From the NCBI GenBank assembly GCA_023433465.1, contig JAEZCR010000304.1, positions 1 through 11,486 of the forward strand: DNA of 11,486 bases. Reading direction: 5' to 3'. This document shows, piece after piece, positions 1-8,906 of this stretch. The notes under the pieces are model-generated. The model saw only the letters and a list, made by a program, of their open reading frames with translations, did not search any database and had not been told where the DNA came from. Source of the stretch: Pseudomonadota bacterium. GTDB lineage: Bacteria; Pseudomonadota; Gammaproteobacteria; Steroidobacterales; Steroidobacteraceae. Numbering within the stretch: position 1 is the stretch's first letter; the number at the start of each line of letters is the position of its first letter. A program made the position numbers and the translations under genes.

Positions 1-44
1 TTTCTGGCAGAATTCGCGGCCTTCCAGGGTGCCACAGGTTCCGG

Positions 45-263
45 ATGTCGAAAGAAGATGCGATTCAGATGGAAGGCGAAGTCGTCGAGACTCTGCCTAA
101 CACCACTTTCCGTGTGAAGCTGAAGACGGGTCACGTCGTCACGGCCCACATCTCGGGAAAGATGCGCAAAAACTACATTCGCATCCTGACGGGTGACCAG
201 GTCACCGTCGAAATGACTCCGTACGATCTGTCCAAGGGCCGCATCGTCTACCGCGGCCGCTGA
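45..263 (+). CDS. infA: Translation initiation factor IF-1
   Basis: IF-1 binds the A site of the 30S subunit and, with IF-2 and IF-3, directs initiator tRNA to the P site. The 72-residue product has the usual family length and consists entirely of one S1-type OB fold. The gammaproteobacterial signature GHVVTAHISGKMRKNYIRIL (about residues 29-48) and the ending TPYDLSKGRIVYRGR are clearly visible. The ATG at 45 matches the conserved MSKEDAI start. Only a weak AGG at 36-38 precedes it. In many Gammaproteobacteria infA sits beside aat and ate (N-degron transferases) and near clpA/clpS. The clp genes are nearby here, so aat/ate may lie off the left edge, which is inference. Identification is very secure. 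Confidence 0.98.
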   Translation: MSKEDAIQMEGEVVETLPNTTFRVKLKTGHVVTAHISGKMRKNYIRILTGDQVTVEMTPYDLSKGRIVYRGR

Positions 264-283
264 CGCGCCCGCCGACACACCGA

Positions 284-1204
284 GTGTCCGCACCGCGCCG
301 CAGCCAGGCCGAATACAACCGGCGGATGCACGCGGTGATCGAACACATCGATCGCCATCTCGATGAGGACCTCGACCTCGGCGCACTCGCCGAGGTGGCG
401 AACTTCTCGCCGTTTCACTTCCATCGTCTGTTTCGAGCGCTGACCGGTGAGGCGCTCGGCGACTACGTCCGGCGCCGTCGCCTGGAGATCGCCGCGGTAC
501 GCCTGCGCGCACAACCCGCGGTGCCCGTGCTGCAGATCGCGCTCGGCGTCGGGTTCGGTTCGTCGGAAGCATTCTCCCGCGCGTTTCGCGCGCGATTCGG
601 CGCCGCGCCGACGGAATATCGCAAGAGCAAGCCGGATCAGGTGAAGCGCAAGCGCGGCACGGTCGCGCGCAAGGCCGGTCAGGCCAGCGACCGGCCGGAC
701 GACGACCATGCGGGCTCCACAAAGGAGCAACGCATGAACGTGAAACTCGTCGATCGTGAACCCGTGCACGTGGCCTATCTGCGGCACACGGGAGAGTATG
801 GACCGGCCGTTGGCAAGTTCTGGATGCAGACCGTGGCGCCGTGGATGGCAACCAACAGCCTGTTCGGACGCGAACGCTTCGGCATCAGCCTCGACGACGC
901 GATGGTGACGAAGTCAGAGCAGCTGCGATACGACGCCTGTGTGGCTAGCCCCGAGGGCGAAGTCCTGAGCGGCAAGCCGCAACACAAGGTCATCCCGGGT
1001 GGCCGCTACGCCGCGCTCGCCTTCGAAGGCACCAGCGCGGAGATTCCCCAGGCCTGGGACCGGCTGCTGCGCGACTGGCTACCGAAGAGCGGCCTGCAAC
1101 TCGATTCGCGGCCATTCTTCGAGTACTACCCGATCGACGGGCAGTTCGACCCGAAGACGGGCCGCTTCACCTGCGACATCTGCGTCCCGGTCAGCCCGCT
1201 CTGA
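284..1204 (+). CDS. AraC-family transcriptional regulator fused to a GyrI-like effector-binding domain
   Basis: The 306-residue protein has two parts. Residues 17-115 form an AraC-type DNA-binding domain with two helix-turn-helices (about 33-54 and 82-103) and the usual closing APTEYRK (108-114). Residues 151-306 form a GyrI/SbmC-like ligand-binding domain starting MNVKLVDREPVHVAYLRHTG and ending in the FEYYPID...CDICVPV block typical of the fold. A charged, low-conservation linker (about 116-150) joins them. Rob-like and BmrR-like regulators share this sensing fold, so it probably controls genes in response to a small hydrophobic or cationic molecule; the ligand and targets cannot be read here. 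The start is GTG at 284, 20 nt after infA and without a visible Shine-Dalgarno. ATG at 326 is an alternative, but the upstream residues SQAEYNRR resemble family members. An internal start at 734 with a strong ribosome-binding site is described separately. Confidence 0.9.
   Translation: MSAPRRSQAEYNRRMHAVIEHIDRHLDEDLDLGALAEVANFSPFHFHRLFRALTGEALGDYVRRRRLEIAAVRLRAQPAVPVLQIALGVGFGSSEAFSRAFRARFGAAPTEYRKSKPDQVKRKRGTVARKAGQASDRPDDDHAGSTKEQRMNVKLVDREPVHVAYLRHTGEYGPAVGKFWMQTVAPWMATNSLFGRERFGISLDDAMVTKSEQLRYDACVASPEGEVLSGKPQHKVIPGGRYAALAFEGTSAEIPQAWDRLLRDWLPKSGLQLDSRPFFEYYPIDGQFDPKTGRFTCDICVPVSPL
721..736 (+). promoter_or_regulatory. Strong internal ribosome-binding site and in-frame ATG at the GyrI-like domain boundary
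   Basis: AAAGGAG at 721-727 lies 6 nt before an in-frame ATG at 734-736, which is codon 151 of the AraC-family gene. Spacing and sequence are close to ideal, and the match is better than any I see at an annotated start in this window. Initiation here would give a 156-residue stand-alone GyrI-like domain beginning MNVKLVD, exactly at the domain boundary. Whether it is used is inference. Confidence 0.5.
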
Positions 1205-1225
1205 CTAGTTCGACTCGCCGACGAC

Positions 1226-1267
1226 CCGCCCACCGCCGCGGGACCAAGGTCCGATAGCGGTGGGCGG
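1226..1267 (+). other. GC-rich hairpin between the AraC-family gene and lapA
   Basis: An 11-bp perfect inverted repeat pairs 1226-1236 with 1257-1267 (core CGCCCACCGC/GCGGTGGGCG). A smaller GGACC/GGTCC pair (1241-1245 with 1248-1252) sits inside the loop. It begins about 20 nt after the stop of the AraC-family gene and ends 6 nt before the ATG at 1274. No T tract follows, so it does not look like a standard intrinsic terminator. It could slow transcription, stabilise the upstream mRNA end, or mask the first lapA start codon. Confidence 0.55.
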
Positions 1268-1273
1268 CCCACA

Positions 1274-1525
1274 ATGCGGACGCTACCGCCCATGACCACC
1301 CAATCGGAAAAGCCTGGCTTTTCGCTGGCGCAATTGTCGGCGGGCAACTGGTTGGCGATCGCGCTCGTCATCGTCGCCGCCGCGTTCATCCTGCAGAACC
1401 GCGACCGCGTCACGATCGACGTGTTTCACGTCGGCGTGCAGATGCCGCTGTGGCTGAGCCTCAGCGTGATGTTCGTGGTGGGCTGGCTCAGCGGACGCTT
1501 CTGGCGCCGCAAGCCCGCGGAATGA
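1274..1525 (+). CDS. LapA-domain (DUF1049-type) small inner-membrane protein
   Basis: This 83-residue protein has two hydrophobic segments, about residues 26-40 and 58-75. Between them is QNRDRVTIDVFHVGVQMPLW, the typical connection of the LapA (lipopolysaccharide assembly protein A) domain family, where a helix ending in QN is followed by a short beta-like segment. It ends with the basic FWRRK. E. coli LapA (YciS) works with LapB in controlling lipopolysaccharide synthesis, but many short relatives are uncharacterised, so only family-level assignment is justified. ATG at 1274 lies 6 nt after a stable hairpin; ATG at 1292 (MTTQSEKPG) is equally plausible, giving 77 residues. Neither has a clear Shine-Dalgarno. 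The stop codon (1523-1525) directly touches the clpA stop codon on the other strand. Confidence 0.8.
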   Translation: MRTLPPMTTQSEKPGFSLAQLSAGNWLAIALVIVAAAFILQNRDRVTIDVFHVGVQMPLWLSLSVMFVVGWLSGRFWRRKPAE

Positions 1526-3799
1526 TCAGTGCAGGGCCGGCAGCGCCGGCACTTCCGCGGGGAAGGTCTCGAGCTTGAGCTCCTTTCCGTCCGCGCTCAC
1601 GCCGATCTTCACCGTTCCACCCATGACGAGCTTGCCGAACAGCAGCTCCTCGGCGAGCGGCCGCTTGATCTGCTCCTGCATGAGCCGCGCCATCGGCCGC
1701 GCGCCCATCTTCGGATCGTAACCCTTCTCGGCCAGCCAGCGCCGCGCCGCGTCGTCGAGCACGATGCTGACGCCCTTCTTCTCGAGCTGCGCCTCGATTT
1801 CCAGCAGTAGTTTGTCGACGACGCGTTCGATGACGGGCATGTCGAGCGGCGCGAACTGGATGATCGCGTCGATGCGATTGCGGAATTCGGGCGAGAACAG
1901 CCGCTTGATCGCCTCGGCGCCATCGGTCGTGTTGTCCGACTGGACGAAGCCGATCGACGCGCGGTTCATCTCGAACGCGCCGGCGTTCGTCGTCATGACG
2001 ATGATGACGTGGCGGAAGTCGGCCTTGCGGCCGTTGTTGTCCGTGAGCGTGCCGTGGTCCATGACCTGCAGCAGCAGGTTGAACACGTCCGGGTGCGCTT
2101 TCTCCACCTCGTCGAGCAGCAGCACGCAGTGCGGATGCTTGGCGATCGCTTCAGTGAGCAGGCCGCCCTGGTCGAAGCCCACGTACCCCGGAGGCGCGCC
2201 GATCAGGCGCGATACCGTGTGCCGCTCCATGTACTCCGACATGTCGAAGCGGATGAATTCGATGCCCATCGCGATCGCGAGCTGACGCGTCACCTCGGTC
2301 TTGCCGACACCGGTCGGGCCCGCGAACAGGAAGCTGCCCACCGGCTTGCGCTGATCGCCGAGGCCCGAGCGCGCCATCTTGATGGCGGCCCCGAGCGATT
2401 CGATCGCCTTGTCCTGGCCGTAGATCACGAGCTTGAGATTGCGTTCGAGATTGCGCAGCACTTCCTTGTCCGACTGCGACACGCTCTTCGCGGGGATACG
2501 CGCCATGCGCGCGACCACGTCTTCGATGTGCTTCACCTCGACCGCGGTGTCGCGCTCGTTGGCCGGCTTCAGGCGCAGACGCGCGCCGGCCTCGTCGACC
2601 ACGTCGATGGCCTTGTCGGGCATGTGCCGTTCGTTGATGTGGCGGGCGGCGAGTTCGGCCGCCGCGCGGATCGCGTCATGGGTGTAAGTGACCCCGTGGT
2701 GCTGCTCGAAGCGCGGCTTGAGCCCCATGAGGATGTCGACGGTTTCGCTGACGGTCGGCTCGACCACATCGATCTTCTGGAAGCGCCGCGCAAGCGCGTG
2801 GTCCTTCTCGAAGATGCCGCGGTATTCCTGGTAGGTCGTCGAGCCGATGCAGCGCAACTCGCCGTTGGTGAGTACGGGTTTGATGAGATTCGAGGCGTCC
2901 ATGACGCCGCCCGAGGCCGCGCCCGCGCCGATCACGGTGTGGATCTCGTCGATGAACAGGATCGCACCCGGCTGCTTCTTGAGCTCGGCGATCACGCTCT
3001 TGAGCCGCTTCTCGAAATCGCCGCGATACTTCGTGCCCGCGATCAGCGAACCCATGTCGAGCGAGTAGATAGTGCAGTCCGACAGGACGTCGGGGACCTT
3101 GCCCTCGACGATCATGCGCGCGAGTCCCTCGGCAATGGCGGTCTTGCCCACGCCCGCCTCGCCCACGTAGAGGGGATTGTTCTTGCGGCGACGGCACAGG
3201 ATCTCGATGGTGCGTTCGACCTCGAGCTGCCGGCCGATCAAAGGATCGATCTTGCCGTCCTGGGCCTGCTGATTGAGATTCGTCGTGTATTTGTCGAGCG
3301 CGCTGCCGCCTTCGGGCTCACGTTCGCCCTCGGTCGCCGCCTCGTCCTTGCCGGCCTTTTCCTCGGCGATCTTGGACAGTCCGTGCGAGACGAAGTTGAC
3401 GACGTCGAGCCGCGTGACGTCAGCGCGATTGAGCAGGTGCACGGCATGGCTCTGCTTCTCGCTGAAGATCGCGATGAGCACGTTCGCGACTCCCACTTCC
3501 TTCTTGCCCGAGGACTGGACGTGGAACACGGCGCGTTGCAGCACACGCTGGAATCCCAGCGTCGGCTGGACCTCGCGGTCCTCGTCCGCGGGGAGCCGCG
3601 GCGTGGTCCGGTCGAGATGATCATTGAGCGCGTCCTTGAGACGGTTCAGGTCCGCCCCGCAGGCCCGCAGGATTTCACGCACCTTCGGGGTATCGAGGAT
3701 CGCGACGAGCAAATGCTCGACGGTGAGGAACTCATGACGAGCCTCACGCGCCTTGGCGAAGGCGTCGTTCAGACAGAATTCGAGCTCTTGCGATAACAC
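1526..3799 (-). CDS. clpA: ATP-dependent Clp protease ATP-binding subunit ClpA
   Basis: ClpA is the hexameric AAA+ unfoldase that threads substrates, including ClpS-delivered N-degron proteins, into ClpP in the cytoplasm. The 757-residue length matches E. coli ClpA. A Clp N-domain spans about residues 1-145. The first AAA+ module has Walker A GEAGVGKT (213-220), Walker B ILFIDEIH (280-287) and the pore-loop region GTKYRGDFEKR. The second has Walker A GPTGVGKT (494-501), LLLDEVEK (560-567) and the GYVG pore loop (538-541). The ClpP-docking loop reads IGF (616-618), where E. coli ClpA has IGL. The C-terminal D2-small region includes GYDPKMGARPM. Start is GTG at 3799, fixed by the conserved opening LSQELEF; GAGAGG lies 8 nt upstream of it. 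It lies 34 nt downstream of clpS and is probably co-transcribed with it. Confidence 0.98.
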   Translation of the reverse strand: MLSQELEFCLNDAFAKAREARHEFLTVEHLLVAILDTPKVREILRACGADLNRLKDALNDHLDRTTPRLPADEDREVQPTLGFQRVLQRAVFHVQSSGKKEVGVANVLIAIFSEKQSHAVHLLNRADVTRLDVVNFVSHGLSKIAEEKAGKDEAATEGEREPEGGSALDKYTTNLNQQAQDGKIDPLIGRQLEVERTIEILCRRRKNNPLYVGEAGVGKTAIAEGLARMIVEGKVPDVLSDCTIYSLDMGSLIAGTKYRGDFEKRLKSVIAELKKQPGAILFIDEIHTVIGAGAASGGVMDASNLIKPVLTNGELRCIGSTTYQEYRGIFEKDHALARRFQKIDVVEPTVSETVDILMGLKPRFEQHHGVTYTHDAIRAAAELAARHINERHMPDKAIDVVDEAGARLRLKPANERDTAVEVKHIEDVVARMARIPAKSVSQSDKEVLRNLERNLKLVIYGQDKAIESLGAAIKMARSGLGDQRKPVGSFLFAGPTGVGKTEVTRQLAIAMGIEFIRFDMSEYMERHTVSRLIGAPPGYVGFDQGGLLTEAIAKHPHCVLLLDEVEKAHPDVFNLLLQVMDHGTLTDNNGRKADFRHVIIVMTTNAGAFEMNRASIGFVQSDNTTDGAEAIKRLFSPEFRNRIDAIIQFAPLDMPVIERVVDKLLLEIEAQLEKKGVSIVLDDAARRWLAEKGYDPKMGARPMARLMQEQIKRPLAEELLFGKLVMGGTVKIGVSADGKELKLETFPAEVPALPALH

Positions 3800-3833
3800 C
3801 TTTCCAACCTCTCGGCCGTTAGATCACGTGCCC

Positions 3834-4163
3834 TTACGCCTCCTCGAGCGTGCACATCAACGGATGATGATGGTCGCGCGCGTACGAGGTGACGAGGGCC
3901 ACTTTCGTTTCGGCTATCTCGTATGTGAACACACCACAAATGCCCTTGCCCTGTGTATGTACCTCGAGCATGACGCGCGTCGCAGTCGTGCGGTCCATGC
4001 GGAAGAACTTCTCGAGAACGTCGACGACGAATTCCATCGGGGTGTAATCGTCGTTGAGCAGCACCACCTGATATAACGGCGGCTGCTTGGTCTTGGGCTC
4101 TGCTTCTTCAACGGCAAGGCCCGCGCCCCCGTGATCGGGGCGTTCAGTTTCGGAGCTGGGCAT
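3834..4163 (-). CDS. clpS: ATP-dependent Clp protease adaptor ClpS
   Basis: ClpS binds proteins bearing destabilising N-terminal residues and hands them to the ClpA N-domain. The 109 residues match the usual size. After a variable, acidic N-terminal extension (about 1-28), the conserved core LYQVVLLNDDYTPMEFVVDV contains the NDD...PM elements of the N-degron pocket. Further conserved blocks are VHTQGKGICGVFTYEIAETK and the ending HPLMCTLEEA. The ATG at 4163 is the only reasonable start: an in-frame TAA lies just upstream and the next Met is inside the core. The start is only 8 nt from a good -10 box (see promoter), with just an AAAGAG-like weak ribosome-binding site. Adjacent clpA is the functional partner. 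Confidence 0.98.
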   Translation of the reverse strand: MPSSETERPDHGGAGLAVEEAEPKTKQPPLYQVVLLNDDYTPMEFVVDVLEKFFRMDRTTATRVMLEVHTQGKGICGVFTYEIAETKVALVTSYARDHHHPLMCTLEEA

Positions 4164-4171
4164 TGACGCTC

Positions 4172-4200
4172 TTTATAGGGGGCGTCATCAGGCAAGACAA
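4172..4200 (-). promoter_or_regulatory. Putative sigma-70 promoter of clpS-clpA
   Basis: On the minus strand, TTGTCT (4200-4195) and TATAAA (4177-4172) are separated by exactly 17 nt, giving 4/6 and 5/6 matches to the sigma-70 consensus. The -10 box ends 8 nt before the clpS ATG, so a transcript starting 6-8 nt downstream would have almost no 5' leader. The match is visible; promoter activity is inferred. Confidence 0.55.
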
Positions 4201-4274
4201 GTGGACGGTGGGAACCGTCGCTTTGCCAAGACAAAACAAGCGCTTGAGGGCGCCGAGGAGCGAACCGTATCATC

Positions 4275-5234
4275 ATGGAAATGGTTGCGAACATCTGGAG
4301 CTCGGGCGCAAGTGCTGGAGGCGACTGGCGCTCCACGGCGATTGCGCGCGCTCCGCAGATCGTGACCTTCATCCTCGCTCTCGCGCTGGCGGCTCAACTG
4401 GCATTCATTGTGGTGGGTATGAGCGGTCGCAGCCGTCAGACGGCGCCTCCACCCGTCGTCGCAGCTCCGGTCACCCCACCGCTCGACATAGGCACATTGG
4501 TGAATGCGCACCTGTTCGGCAATGCGGCCGTGCAGGCCAATGGAGGCAACGGCGCCAACGCGCCGCCCTCGAGCATGCCGCTGGTGCTGGCCGGCGTGCT
4601 CGCGACCGAAGATCCCAAGCTGGGCATGGCCATCATCGGCGAGAACGCGGCATCGGCGAAGGTCGTAACCGTCGGCAAACAGATTCCCGGCGGCGCGATG
4701 CTTCATTCTGTCTACAACGACCGCGCCGTGATCGACCGCAACGGCGCGCTCGAATCGGTGTTCCTGCCGCGTCGATCGACCTCGACGGCGAGCGCGCCGC
4801 CACCCCCGATGCCGTCCGCCGGCGGAAACGACCAGGCGCTCGAACGCATGCGCAGGCTGGTCAACGAGGATCCCGGGATGCTGGGACAGGTCCTGCGGCC
4901 ACAGCCCGTATTCGCGGGCGGCAAGATGCGCGGGTTCCGCGTCTATCCAGGCGCCAATCGCCAGGCGTTCGCAAGGCTGGGCCTGCGAGCCGGAGACCTG
5001 GTGACCGCGATCAATGGCACCCCGCTCGACGACCGGGACCGTGCCCAGGAGATATTCGGCACCCTCAATTCCTCGACCGACGCCCGGGTGACGGTCACCC
5101 GCAATGGACGCCAGCAGGAACTGGTGCTCAACATTGCGCAGGTGGCGGCCGAAGCCGAGCAGCTAGGCTCCGGCGGCGATGGCATGATGCCGCCTGACCA
5201 GCCACCGGCGGAAACGCCTCCAGGGAACGAATAA
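4275..5234 (+). CDS. gspC: Type II secretion system protein GspC (inner-membrane coupler)
   Basis: GspC links the inner-membrane platform to the GspD secretin and helps in substrate selection. The 319-residue protein has a short cytoplasmic N-terminus, one transmembrane helix (about 28-48) and a Pro-rich periplasmic linker. The homology-region signature IGTLVNAHLFG (72-82) follows, then the HR domain (about 100-165, LVLAGVLATEDPKLGMAII). A second Pro-rich linker precedes a PDZ domain (about 205-288) with GFRVYPGANRQAFARLGLRA and GDLVTAINGTPL, as in PDZ-bearing GspC proteins. The ATG at 4275 has GAGGAG at 4255-4260, but 14 nt away, which is far; the second Met at 4281 is further still. It heads the gsp genes and is divergent from clpS across 111 nt. 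A weak TTGAGG/TATCAT pair (4244-4273) lies too close to the ATG to be convincing. Confidence 0.95.
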   Translation: MEMVANIWSSGASAGGDWRSTAIARAPQIVTFILALALAAQLAFIVVGMSGRSRQTAPPPVVAAPVTPPLDIGTLVNAHLFGNAAVQANGGNGANAPPSSMPLVLAGVLATEDPKLGMAIIGENAASAKVVTVGKQIPGGAMLHSVYNDRAVIDRNGALESVFLPRRSTSTASAPPPPMPSAGGNDQALERMRRLVNEDPGMLGQVLRPQPVFAGGKMRGFRVYPGANRQAFARLGLRAGDLVTAINGTPLDDRDRAQEIFGTLNSSTDARVTVTRNGRQQELVLNIAQVAAEAEQLGSGGDGMMPPDQPPAETPPGNE

Positions 5235-5242
5235 CAAGGTTC

Positions 5243-7398
5243 ATGACGTACCAGACAGACAATGTGTGCCAGGGGGCCCGGGTGCCGAGCGCGTCGGCAA
5301 GATCGCTCCGATTCAGCCTGTTTCTCCTGCTGATCGCCTTCACCGCGACCAGCATCGTCGGTGCGCAGCAGATGAACGGCCAGCGCATCACGCCTAACTT
5401 CCGCGAGGTCGAGATCGGCCAGGTCATCGATGCGGTCGCGCAGGTCACCGGCAAGACCATCATCCCCGACCCGCGCGTGCGCGCGCAGGTGACGATGCTG
5501 TCGCAGACACCGATGACCCCCGGCGCGTTCTACGAGGCGTTCCTCGCGCTGCTGCAGGTCCACCAGTTCGTCGCGGTCGAATCGGGCGACATCATCCGGA
5601 TCGTTCCGGACGCGAACGCGCGCCAGCTCGTGAACCAGGATCTGCCGGACCGCGTGAGCGGCGGCTCGGAGGAATTGGTCACCCAGGTGGTGGCGGTCAA
5701 GAACGTGAACGCGGCGCAGATCGTTCCGGTGCTGCGGCCGCTGCAACCGCAATCGGCGCATCTCGCCGCCTATCCATCGAGCAACATCCTCATCATCTCG
5801 GACCGAGCCAGCAACGTGAACCGCATCATGCGGATCATCGCGCGCATCGACCAGGCGGGTGACAGCGACGTCGACATCATCAACCTGCAGCACGCGACGG
5901 CGGCCGAGGTCGTACGCGTCGTGAACACGTTCTTCGCGCAACAGGGCGGCGGCGGCGAAGGCGCCGGCGGCTCTGCCGCGCGAGTCATCGCGGACGATCG
6001 GTCGAACAGCGTACTGATCGGCGGCGAGAAATCACTGCGTCTGCGGATCAAGACCCTGGTCGCGCACCTCGACACGCCGCTGCAGAGCGGCGGCGATACG
6101 CAGGTGATCTACCTGCAATTCGCCGATGCGGAAAAGATCGCGACCAAGCTCAAGGAACAGATCAGCGCGACCGTCGCCCTCACTACCGGCGCGCCCGCCG
6201 CCGGCGGCCAGGCCTCCTCGGTCGCGGCGAGCGCGGACCGTACGACCACGATCTGGGCCGAGCCCGAGACCAACTCGCTCGTGATCACCGCGCCCGCGAA
6301 AGTCATGCGCTCGCTCAGGGCCATCGTCGACAAGCTCGACATCCGCCGCGCGCAGGTGCTCGTCGAGGCCATCATCGTCGACGTGCAGGTAAAAAAGAAC
6401 GCCGAGCTCGGCGTGAACTGGGCCGTTTGGTCCGAAGACAGCAGCAACATTCCCGTCGGCACGTTCATGTCGCCGATCGGCGGCGTCAACCTCGCGCAGC
6501 TCGCGCAGGCGGTCGACAATCCCGCGTCGGCGCCGCCCGCCCTGGGCACCGGCTCCACGTTCGGCATCGGCCGCATCGCGGCCACCGGCGTGAACTTCGC
6601 CGCGATGATCCGCGCGCTGCAGGGCGACGCGAACACCAACCTGATCGCGACGCCGTCCGCGGTCACGATGGACAACCAGGAGGCCGAGCTCAAGGTCGCC
6701 CAGGAAGTGCCGTTCATCACCGGCCAGTACACCAACACCACCGGCAGCACCGCGGGTGAAGTGAATCCGTTCACGACCGTGCAGCGCCAGGAAGTCGGCA
6801 CCATCCTCAAGATCACGCCGCAGGTGAACGAAGGCGGCGCGCTGGTGCAGCTCAAGATCGAGATCGAAAGCTCCGATCTCGCCGGCACCACGGGCGACGT
6901 CGGCAGCGCCATCACGCTCAAACGCACGATCAATACCAACGTGCTCATCGAGGACGGCGGCATCGTCGTGCTCGGCGGATTGATCCGCGACGGCGACGTG
7001 CGCAGCGAGCAGCGCGTGCCCTACCTCGGCCGCATCCCGGTCCTGGGCGCGTTGTTCAAGACGCGCAAGCGTGACAGCGAGAAGACCAACCTCATGGTCT
7101 TCATCCGTCCGAAGATCCTGCGCGACGGTCTCGCCACGGCGATCGCGACCGACGCGAAGTACAACTACATCCGCAACGAACAGATCAAGGCCGGCCGGCC
7201 GAAAACCGAAGTCCTGCCGCTGCTCCCGTTCACCAAGGAACCGCGCCTGCCGCCGATTCCCCCGCCGCTCGCCCCGGGCCAGGCGCCGATTTCCGATGCG
7301 CCCGCGCCACCGTCCGAATCGGGGCCGACCGCGCCACAGCCCGCGCTGCCGCAACCGCAGCAGCCCCCTCAGACGCAACCTCAGCCTCAGCCGCAGCC

Positions 7399-7402
<4 letters not shown>
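5243..7402 (+). CDS. gspD: Type II secretion system secretin GspD
   Basis: GspD forms the outer-membrane pore of the T2SS. A signal peptide is visible (hydrophobic core about 24-38, likely cleavage after IVGA at 38-41). Then come N0 (about 46-120), N1 (146-205), N2 (209-277) and N3 (285-366) periplasmic domains. The secretin domain (about 370-625) has VEAIIVDVQVKKNAELG, the NTNLIATPSAVTMDNQEAEL segment, VPFITG and the VPYLGRIPVLGALFK block. Residues 664-719 form an unusual Pro/Gln-rich tail. Length (719) is normal. The ATG at 5243 lies 8 nt after the gspC stop. GTG at 5282 has a better Shine-Dalgarno (AGGGGG at 5271-5276, 5-nt spacer) and would give a more compact signal peptide, so it may be the true start. 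The 3' end overlaps gspE by 4 nt. Confidence 0.97.
7243..7399 (+). repeat. Pro/Gln-rich C-terminal tail of GspD with short PQ-encoding repeats
   Basis: The last 50 or so codons of gspD encode Pro/Ala/Gln-rich sequence (PPIPPPLAPG, then QPQQPPQTQPQPQPQP). The end is made of near-repeats of the six-base unit CCKCAG. This lies after the membrane-embedded secretin domain, where other GspD proteins carry an S-domain for pilotin binding. Tract length could vary by slippage. A role for the tail is not evident from the sequence. Confidence 0.7.
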
Positions 7403-8886
<1,484 letters not shown>

Positions 8887-8906
8887 TCCCCCCCGCCTGA
8901 CCTCCC

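Noticed and set aside
2200..2245. IGF in place of IGL in the ClpP loop of ClpA (1946-1954) and the GYVG pore loop (near 2180) as signs of an altered unfoldase
   Set aside because: IGF is a normal ClpP-docking tripeptide in Clp ATPases and the pore-loop sequence is standard; this looks like ordinary family variation.
2009..3796. 595-codon open frame on the plus strand opposite clpA
   Set aside because: It lies fully antisense to a perfectly conserved clpA. Its product is low-complexity and rich in R, D, V, L, H and A, as expected from the complementary frame of a GC-rich gene, with no recognisable domain.
4244..4273. TTGAGG-N18-TATCAT as a gspC promoter
   Set aside because: Transcription would start at or past the gspC ATG at 4275, so it cannot drive the annotated gene unless a later start is used.
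6032..7378. 448-codon open frame on the minus strand opposite gspD
   Set aside because: Arg/Asp/Gly-rich shadow of gspD with no recognisable motif; the sense strand encodes a full secretin.
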